Position numbers and translations under genes: made by a program. DNA of 14,433 bases from an uncultured Jeotgalicoccus sp. (GTDB lineage Bacteria > Bacillota > Bacilli > Staphylococcales > Salinicoccaceae): NCBI GenBank assembly GCA_947631305.1, contig CANRKV010000023.1, forward strand, positions 1 through 14,433, written 5' to 3'. Below, one piece after another: positions 7,283 to 12,712 of this stretch (positions are counted from its first letter, which is position 1; the number at the start of each line of letters is the position of its first letter). The notes below the pieces were generated by a model. The model saw nothing but the letters and a program-made list of their open reading frames with translations. It was not told the origin of the DNA and did no database searches.

Positions 7283-8104
7283 ATGAAATCCATGTGGAAA
7301 GTTTTACAGGAACAGCTTGCCCATTTTTATTTAGTGCGGCGTCTGTCAGTTTATGATGTGAAAAGTAAGAACCAGAATAACTATCTGGGCATTGTCTGGG
7401 AAGTGCTGACACCGGTTATCAGTATTCTTATATACTGGTTTGTATTCGGCACATTACGCTCCCGTGCACCAATTGAAATGAATGGTATGGAAGTGCCGTT
7501 CTTCTTCTGGCTGTTTATAGGGTTTGTCGTCTGGACATTTTTCTATCAGGCAAGTATAGAAGCATCTAAATCGATTTATACGCGGCTGAAGATGCTGGCG
7601 AAAATGAATTTCCCTTTAAGTGTAATACCTAATATTCCGATATTTTCAAAGTTTTATACACATTTAATCATGCTTACTATCGCATTTATCGTATTCCAGT
7701 TTGCAGGCTACTACGTCAGCGTGTACTTTATTCAGATTCCGTATTTTATTTTTGCAACGTACGTGCTGATATATTCATTTGCATTGATTACATCAACATT
7801 ATCGACGCTGATCCGGGACGTGCATTTAGTGCTTAACTCGCTCTTACGCATGCTGCTTTATTTATCAGGCGTGCTGTGGCCGCTGTCGATGCTGTCGGGT
7901 TTCCCGACGCTGATGGTGATTATGCAGTTAAATCCGCTGGTATATTTAATTGAAGGTTACCGTGCTGCATTTTTCGGCACAGAATGGTTCCTTGTTACAC
8001 AGTGGGAATATTCATTATACTTCTGGGGACTGATGTTCGTTATGCTGTTTATCGGTTCAGTCCTGCATATTAAATTCAGACGTAATTTTATCGATTACTT
8101 ATAA
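7283..8104 (+). CDS. tagG: Wall teichoic acid ABC exporter, permease subunit
   Basis: 273 residues, the normal TagG/TarG length, ABC-2 type permease. With TagH it moves the finished lipid-linked teichoic acid from the inner to the outer leaflet. An amphipathic N-terminal stretch with VYDVKSKNQNNYLGIVWEVL (residues 23-42) is the conserved family opening and the presumed ATPase-contact region. About six membrane segments follow, near residues 37-57, 73-92, 124-144, 150-170, 183-205 and 242-263. LNPLVYLIEGYR (216-227) before the last one is another family landmark. The upstream SD is weak (GTGAG 6 nt away, or GAGG 13 nt away). The next gene, tagH, starts 12 nt after the stop, so the pair is one transcriptional unit. 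Confidence 0.95.
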   Translation: MKSMWKVLQEQLAHFYLVRRLSVYDVKSKNQNNYLGIVWEVLTPVISILIYWFVFGTLRSRAPIEMNGMEVPFFFWLFIGFVVWTFFYQASIEASKSIYTRLKMLAKMNFPLSVIPNIPIFSKFYTHLIMLTIAFIVFQFAGYYVSVYFIQIPYFIFATYVLIYSFALITSTLSTLIRDVHLVLNSLLRMLLYLSGVLWPLSMLSGFPTLMVIMQLNPLVYLIEGYRAAFFGTEWFLVTQWEYSLYFWGLMFVMLFIGSVLHIKFRRNFIDYL

Positions 8105-8116
8105 TGGGGTTTAAAA

Positions 8117-9478
8117 ATGACAAAAGCTATTATTACTAAAAATGTCGTGAAAAAATATAAACTTTACGAGAATCAAAAAGAACGCATGCTTGATCTCATC
8201 AGCCCGAAAGGTCACGGTGAAGACTTTTTTGCGCTGAACGGTGTAAATTTTGAAGCGGACAGAGGCGATGTTGTCGGTTTTATCGGTATAAACGGTTCAG
8301 GCAAGTCAACGCTGTCGAACATTATTGCCGGTATTGTGCCGGAAACGAGCGGCGAAGTGCAGGTAAACGGACAGCCCGCACTTATCGCAGTAGCTGCCGG
8401 TTTGAATGATGATTTAACAGGACGCGATAATATTGAGCTGAAATGCTTGATGCTCGGATTTTCTAAAGATGAAATTAAAGAGCTTGAGCCTGAAATTATT
8501 GAATTTGCGGAGCTTGAAAACTTTATCGATCAGCCGGTTAAATCGTACTCCAGCGGCATGAAGTCAAGACTTGGTTTTGCCATCAGCGTCAAAGTCGATC
8601 CGGATATTCTAATTATTGATGAAGCGCTGTCGGTCGGGGACAAAGCATTCGCAGATAAAAGTCTGAAGAAGATGCTCGAATTCAAAGACCAGGGGAAAAC
8701 GATGATTTTTGTCAGTCATTCTATCGGACAGATGAAGTCGTTCTGCGATAAAATTCTATGGCTTGAATTTGGACGGGTTAAAGCGTTCGGCGAAGTCAAA
8801 GATGTTCTGCCGCTGTATGAAGCATTTCTTTTGAAATGGCAAAATATGCAAAAGGATGAAAGAGATTTATACAGAACTAAAATAATGTCGAAAGATCCAA
8901 GCGAAAATAAATATAAACAGCTCGGTGATTTAATGGTGCTGGATGACGATGAAGAGCTTGAAGCCTCTCATACTTACTCGGTTCGGCCGGTCAGCAAACT
9001 GGCGCATTTAAAAGCCTATACAACTTATATATACAAAGCGCCGAATGAAGAAGAAGATAAAACGGATGCGCAGCATTTGAAGAATAAAGTATATTATGTA
9101 AAAAGAGAAGCGACATATCAGTTTGAAAATTATTACCTGCTGAGTACACAACCGAGCGGTGAAGATGGTGTTATCGGATGGATCAGAGGAATAGAAACAT
9201 CAGCGCACGTTCATACACTGGTGGACAATGACAAAAAAACATTTTATTTAAAAGGGCGCGGGTATGCATCGACTGAACCCTGGGGCGGAAAACGCCAGTA
9301 TGTTCATGAATCCCTTGAACATCACAGAGGTTTGTCTTTTAACGTAAATGAAACAATTTTAGTCGGCAATAATATCTGGTACAGAGGTGTTATAGAAGGC
9401 GGGAATGAAGCTGCGTGGGTACACAGCAATAATGTTGCAGCCGATATAGAAGAATTAAATGATAATCAGAATGATTAA
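8117..9478 (+). CDS. tagH: Wall teichoic acid ABC exporter ATPase with C-terminal GW/SH3-like repeats
   Basis: 453 residues. The first 240 or so are a full ABC ATPase of the TagH/polysaccharide exporter class: Walker A GINGSGKST (57-65), signature YSSGMKS (144-150), Walker B ILIIDEA (164-170) and switch His201. It drives TagG. S. aureus TagH is only about 264 residues. Here the protein continues through a charged, acidic linker (about 241-290) into two GW/SH3b-like units, about 291-361 (ending IGWIRGIE) and about 373-437 (YLKGRGY, PWGGKRQYV, WYRGVIEGG, WVHS). Such repeats usually bind teichoic acids on secreted amidases. I see no membrane helix between ATPase and repeats, so they would stay in the cytoplasm. 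Some Bacillus TagH proteins are also extended, but there a membrane segment has been described. GGGG lies 7 nt before the ATG. The exporter call is firm, the role of the repeats inferred. Confidence 0.93.
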   Translation: MTKAIITKNVVKKYKLYENQKERMLDLISPKGHGEDFFALNGVNFEADRGDVVGFIGINGSGKSTLSNIIAGIVPETSGEVQVNGQPALIAVAAGLNDDLTGRDNIELKCLMLGFSKDEIKELEPEIIEFAELENFIDQPVKSYSSGMKSRLGFAISVKVDPDILIIDEALSVGDKAFADKSLKKMLEFKDQGKTMIFVSHSIGQMKSFCDKILWLEFGRVKAFGEVKDVLPLYEAFLLKWQNMQKDERDLYRTKIMSKDPSENKYKQLGDLMVLDDDEELEASHTYSVRPVSKLAHLKAYTTYIYKAPNEEEDKTDAQHLKNKVYYVKREATYQFENYYLLSTQPSGEDGVIGWIRGIETSAHVHTLVDNDKKTFYLKGRGYASTEPWGGKRQYVHESLEHHRGLSFNVNETILVGNNIWYRGVIEGGNEAAWVHSNNVAADIEELNDNQND

Positions 9479-9502
9479 GAGGTGCAGCCAGGCACCTCTT
9501 AA
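9475..9502. terminator. Intrinsic terminator between convergent tagH and the phosphodiesterase gene
   Basis: An 11-bp perfect inverted repeat (9475-9485 with 9492-9502) with a 6-nt AGCCAG loop and a GC-rich core is followed by ATTTGTTTAATAT on the plus strand. The minus side continues into a weaker T-rich stretch, so it may stop both genes. The tagH stop codon (9476-9478) lies in the left arm. Confidence 0.85.
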
Positions 9503-9507
9503 TTTGT

Positions 9508-10218
9508 TTAATATAAAGTTTCCAGCGATGTGAAGAAACCATCGGCACCGAGACTTGTCAGCCTGTCGGCTTCTTTTTGACTTTTCACTGTATATGGATA
9601 GACTTTTAAACCGTATTTGTGGCATTCTTCAATGAATGCAGCATTGGCAATTTTTTTATGCGGATGCACACTGACAGCATTGAGCCCTGTCATGCTTACA
9701 TATTTACCGGCATTGATCAGCGGATAATGTATTAGAAATCCGAGTTTAATATCGGGATTGCATTCAGCAATGCGAAGCAGAGCTGTATGATCAAATGATG
9801 AGACTATAATATTATCGAGATTATAATACTCGAGAGCAAGGTCTGCGACCTGTTTTTCTATACCAATATGAGGCTCAGGTGAATTTTTAATTTCAATATT
9901 AATTAAAATATCATCAGGTATAAACTGAAGAACATTTTCTAAAGAAGGTATTTTAGCACCGGCGAATTTCTCGTCAAAATATTTACCGACATCTATAGAC
10001 TGCAGTTCATCATAGGTATATTGGTTAACTGCAAGTTTTGCGTCCTTATTATAACGCTTCAGTTTGAAGTCATGAACGACCACTGGTACTCGGTCTTTCG
10101 TCAGCTGGACATCAAGTTCAATCGCACGGGCGCCGTAATTAAGCGCTGTATTAAAGGCGATTTCAGTGTTTTCAGGTGCAACAGATTCAGCACCGCGGTG
10201 TGCAAACACAGTAACCAT
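9508..10218 (-). CDS. Cytosolic glycerophosphodiester phosphodiesterase (GDPD/UgpQ type)
   Basis: 236 residues, the size of cytoplasmic GDPD/UgpQ enzymes. It hydrolyses glycerophosphodiesters to an alcohol and sn-glycerol-3-phosphate. The TIM-barrel catalytic set is complete: HRG (His7, Arg8), ENT (16-18), ELD (34-36) with TKD at 40-42, VVHD (His49, Asp50), and IEIK (Glu109, Lys111). No signal peptide or lipobox is seen, so it acts inside the cell, unlike secreted GlpQ enzymes that attack wall teichoic acid outside. GGAG (10228-10231, minus strand) sits 9 nt ahead of the ATG. It faces tagH and is divergent from tagA. Its place among teichoic acid genes suggests it returns glycerol-3-phosphate from phospholipid or teichoic acid breakdown to TagD, though it could be a bystander. 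I would not give a gene symbol. Confidence 0.92.
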   Translation of the reverse strand: MVTVFAHRGAESVAPENTEIAFNTALNYGARAIELDVQLTKDRVPVVVHDFKLKRYNKDAKLAVNQYTYDELQSIDVGKYFDEKFAGAKIPSLENVLQFIPDDILINIEIKNSPEPHIGIEKQVADLALEYYNLDNIIVSSFDHTALLRIAECNPDIKLGFLIHYPLINAGKYVSMTGLNAVSVHPHKKIANAAFIEECHKYGLKVYPYTVKSQKEADRLTSLGADGFFTSLETLY

Positions 10219-10260
10219 GTAAATTCACTCCAATTTTAATTAGACTTTAATACTCATAGT

Positions 10261-10289
10261 GTAACATCTGAAAGTAAATAAATTATTAA
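10261..10289 (+). promoter_or_regulatory. Weak candidate promoter for tagA
   Basis: GTAACA (10261-10266, four of six) is 17 bp from TATTAA (10284-10289, four of six) in the 97-bp divergent gap between the phosphodiesterase gene and tagA. Neither box is strong and there is no TGN extension. No better candidate was seen. Confidence 0.3.
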
Positions 10290-10315
10290 GAATATGTAAG
10301 AAAGGAAGGATCATT

Positions 10316-11113
10316 GTGACGGTAAAATATAACACTGTTAAGCTGATGGATATTGATTTTATCAATATATCCAGATACTCGTTTTTAAAGAAAATAGTCT
10401 ATCCAGCTATCGAGCAAGAGAAAAAATGTTTTATCGTCACAGCAAATCCGGAAGTTGTTATTGCAACCCGGGATGATCCCGACTTTAAAACAATAGTGAA
10501 AAGTGCAGATTACGTACTTGCCGACGGCATCGGAGTGGTCAATGCCTCCAAGCTGATTAATGATCCGATTAAAGAACGGGTCACAGGTGTCGATTTGATG
10601 TACGACCTGCTTAAATACGCGTCCGATAATAAGAAACGTGTATTCTTTCTGGGAGCCAGTGAGGAAGTAAATATTAAAGTGACAGAAATTGTCGAAAAAG
10701 ACTACCCGGGCCTAATTATTGCAGGCAGAAATAACGGCTACTTTAACAGATATGATGACGATATTGCTGATTATATAGCCGGGACAAAGCCGGATATTAT
10801 CTTCGCTGCACTTGGTGCCAAACGCCAGGAAGGCTGGATACATCATTATATGGACAAATTCGATAAAGGAATATTTATCGGTGTCGGCGGCAGTTTCGAT
10901 GTCCTGAGCGGGCAGCTTAAACGGGCGCCTGAGATATGGATTAAACTGCAGCTGGAATGGCTGTACCGTTTAATAAAAGAACCTCACAGAATGAAGCGGG
11001 ATTTAAAAGTTCTGGAATTCATGCTGCTGCATGTGCCTGTACTTAAGAGAATTATGAAATGGCTTGGTTTCTCGAAGTCTAAATCACGGTCAACCCGGGA
11101 CGGCATACGCTGA
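10316..11113 (+). CDS. tagA: TagA/TarA N-acetylmannosaminyltransferase
   Basis: 265 residues, WecG/TagA/CpsF family (GT26), usual length about 250. It transfers ManNAc from UDP-ManNAc to GlcNAc-PP-undecaprenol, the first committed step of wall teichoic acid synthesis. FIVTANPEVVIATRDD (about residues 39-54) and VLADGIGVV (67-75) match the family; Thr42 and Asp70 correspond to the active-site Thr and Asp reported for Thermoanaerobacter TagA. FFLGA (about residue 110) and AALGAKRQEGWI follow. The C-terminal YRLIKEPHRMKRDLKVLEFM is the basic tail that docks the enzyme on the membrane. The start is GTG with AAAGGA (10301-10306) 9 nt before it. It is separated from the other tag genes by the convergent phosphodiesterase gene, and the next gene is 39 bp downstream in the same direction. 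Confidence 0.95.
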   Translation: MTVKYNTVKLMDIDFINISRYSFLKKIVYPAIEQEKKCFIVTANPEVVIATRDDPDFKTIVKSADYVLADGIGVVNASKLINDPIKERVTGVDLMYDLLKYASDNKKRVFFLGASEEVNIKVTEIVEKDYPGLIIAGRNNGYFNRYDDDIADYIAGTKPDIIFAALGAKRQEGWIHHYMDKFDKGIFIGVGGSFDVLSGQLKRAPEIWIKLQLEWLYRLIKEPHRMKRDLKVLEFMLLHVPVLKRIMKWLGFSKSKSRSTRDGIR

Positions 11114-11119
11114 TATAAT
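11111..11119 (+). promoter_or_regulatory. Extended -10 element for the deacetylase gene, sharing the tagA stop codon
   Basis: TGATATAAT: a perfect TATAAT (11114-11119) directly after TGA, where the TGA stop of tagA doubles as the TGN extension. No usable -35 is seen upstream. It sits 34 bp ahead of the next ATG. The same nine bases occur at 385-393. Confidence 0.45.
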
Positions 11120-11152
11120 AATTAATTCAATACCCGGACAGGAGTTTCTAAA

Positions 11153-12628
11153 ATGCATAAACGAAAAACATTAACCGGTATTTTAATAATGATACTTTTT
11201 GTAATGACGGCCTGCGGCCATGGGAATTCATCAGAACCTCACGGTACAGATGAAGCTGAAAGCATGCTGGCATCGGGAAAGTATGAAAAGAAAGAAAAAA
11301 ATGCAGAAACAACAGCTGCGCAGTCGGTATCAGCAAATGAAGAAATGAATGTCGTATCGTATACTGAAGAAAATGATGAGAAATCGGTTGCGATGTATTA
11401 TCCGGAATTTCAGCAGACAGTAATTGATGAACAGCTGAATGAATTTAAAACGGAAAAACTCGATATTTTTAACGAGCTGATAAAACCAGGAGAAGCTGCG
11501 AAAGACTTCGTTCCCCAGCTCAATATGACATTTGAAGAGAACGTACTCGCGGAAAATATATATGCGCTGCAATTTGTCATCGATAGTTATATTTCAGCAG
11601 ATTCGTCATTTACAGAAACAGAAATAATCATGGTGAATACAGAGACGGATTCGGTATTAGCCGGTGAATCACTGCTTTCCAGTAATTTGGACAGCCGTAA
11701 GCATTTGTATAATATACTGTTGGAAAATATGAAATCCGACAGCAGCATCGCGCCTTATCTGGACGAAGCTAAGCTTAAGAGCCGGGTATACGATGAAGCG
11801 AATGATTTCAGCAATGTACGTTTTACTAATAACAATTTGAAATTTAAATTTGAACAGGGTGAAATTGCAGCTGATGCAGCAGGCAAGCCTGCTGTTGAAA
11901 TTCCGCTGAAGGATATATTAAAAGCTATGCCTGAGAATATTACACAGCTGATTGACGGTGAGTATATCGAACCATCTGAAACTGCTGAAGAGAAGCCTGA
12001 GGAAGAGGAACCAAAACCCGAGCCGTATGAAATAAGAACACTCGATAAAAATGATAAGATGGCCGCCTTGACGTTTGATGACGGTCCGGACAATGAACTG
12101 ACACCGGAAGTTTTATCATTACTGGAAAAGTATGATGCAAGGGCAACATTTTTCCTTCTCGGCACGAAGGTCAATTTATTCCCGGAAATAGTTGAACAGA
12201 CAATCGGAGCCGGACATGAAGTGGCTAATCATACATGGAGCCACAAAGATTTAACGGCGATTTCATTTAATGAAATTACCGAAGAAATTGTCCGGACAAA
12301 TGATATTATCAGAGAAACAGCAAATGTTGAACCGCTGCTTTACAGAGCACCGTTCGGTGCGAACACTGAAGCGGTCGATCAGTATGTGCCGATGACTGAA
12401 GTAAACTGGGATATCGATACAGAAGACTGGCTGACGTATGATCCGGTACAGATCAACCAGGCGGTCAAAAATAACATAAGTGACGGCGATATTGTGCTGA
12501 TGCATGATGTGCACGATACGACTGCCGCATCGCTTGGTGAAATGCTTCAGTATTTAACGGATGAAGGCTATCAGCTGGTAACAGTATCTGAAATTTTATA
12601 TTACAAAAATGAAATCAGGGCAGAGTAA
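11153..12628 (+). CDS. Lipoprotein polysaccharide (NodB-type) deacetylase with PdaC-like layout
   Basis: 491 residues. A signal peptide with a basic start and hydrophobic core ends in VMTAC, with Cys21 as the likely lipidated residue (Met at -3 is slightly unusual), so the protein should be anchored outside the membrane. A low-complexity spacer (about 22-65) precedes a 200-residue alpha/beta region (about 66-267) that resembles the RsiV/DUF3298-type N-terminal part of PdaC. An acidic E/P-rich linker is at about 273-292. The NodB domain follows: TFDDGPD (307-313), HTWSH (His360, His364), RAPFG (398-402), DTEDW (422-426) and LMHD (449-452). All five motifs are intact, so a working metal-dependent deacetylase is expected, with peptidoglycan amino sugars (or another surface glycan) as substrate. 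AGGAG lies 8 nt before the ATG. It follows tagA and may share its transcript. The NodB call is firm; the N-terminal family call is from memory. Confidence 0.92.
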   Translation: MHKRKTLTGILIMILFVMTACGHGNSSEPHGTDEAESMLASGKYEKKEKNAETTAAQSVSANEEMNVVSYTEENDEKSVAMYYPEFQQTVIDEQLNEFKTEKLDIFNELIKPGEAAKDFVPQLNMTFEENVLAENIYALQFVIDSYISADSSFTETEIIMVNTETDSVLAGESLLSSNLDSRKHLYNILLENMKSDSSIAPYLDEAKLKSRVYDEANDFSNVRFTNNNLKFKFEQGEIAADAAGKPAVEIPLKDILKAMPENITQLIDGEYIEPSETAEEKPEEEEPKPEPYEIRTLDKNDKMAALTFDDGPDNELTPEVLSLLEKYDARATFFLLGTKVNLFPEIVEQTIGAGHEVANHTWSHKDLTAISFNEITEEIVRTNDIIRETANVEPLLYRAPFGANTEAVDQYVPMTEVNWDIDTEDWLTYDPVQINQAVKNNISDGDIVLMHDVHDTTAASLGEMLQYLTDEGYQLVTVSEILYYKNEIRAE

Positions 12629-12642
12629 TCTGTCCTGTTTTT
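12616..12642 (+). terminator. Intrinsic terminator after the deacetylase gene
   Basis: A 9-bp stem (12616-12624 with 12629-12637, one G.T pair) with a 4-nt GTAA loop is followed by TTTTT (12638-12642). The TAA stop codon occupies part of the loop. Confidence 0.88.
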
Positions 12643-12663
12643 CTATAGTTAAATATTTTTTTA

Positions 12664-12672
12664 TGGTAAAAT
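12664..12672 (+). promoter_or_regulatory. Candidate extended -10 for the SLC13-type transporter gene
   Basis: TGGTAAAAT gives a TGN extension and a five-of-six -10 (TAAAAT, 12667-12672). No good -35 is seen. It lies just after the deacetylase terminator and 40 bp ahead of the next start codon. Confidence 0.4.
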
Positions 12673-12712
12673 ATTTTTAAGATTCAGAACACCATGCAGC
12701 GGGGGAGATTGA

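Noticed and set aside
10260..10276. WalR-type direct repeat (TGTWAH-N5-TGTWAH) ahead of tagA
   Set aside because: TGTAAC at 10260-10265 fits one half, but the second half (AAAGTA) does not. The tagD spacer likewise gives only one half-site (TGTTAT on the minus strand).
11755..12174. Serine-rich minus-strand ORFs across the deacetylase gene
   Set aside because: The composition is the antisense of an acidic, low-complexity coding region; the plus-strand gene has all five catalytic motifs.
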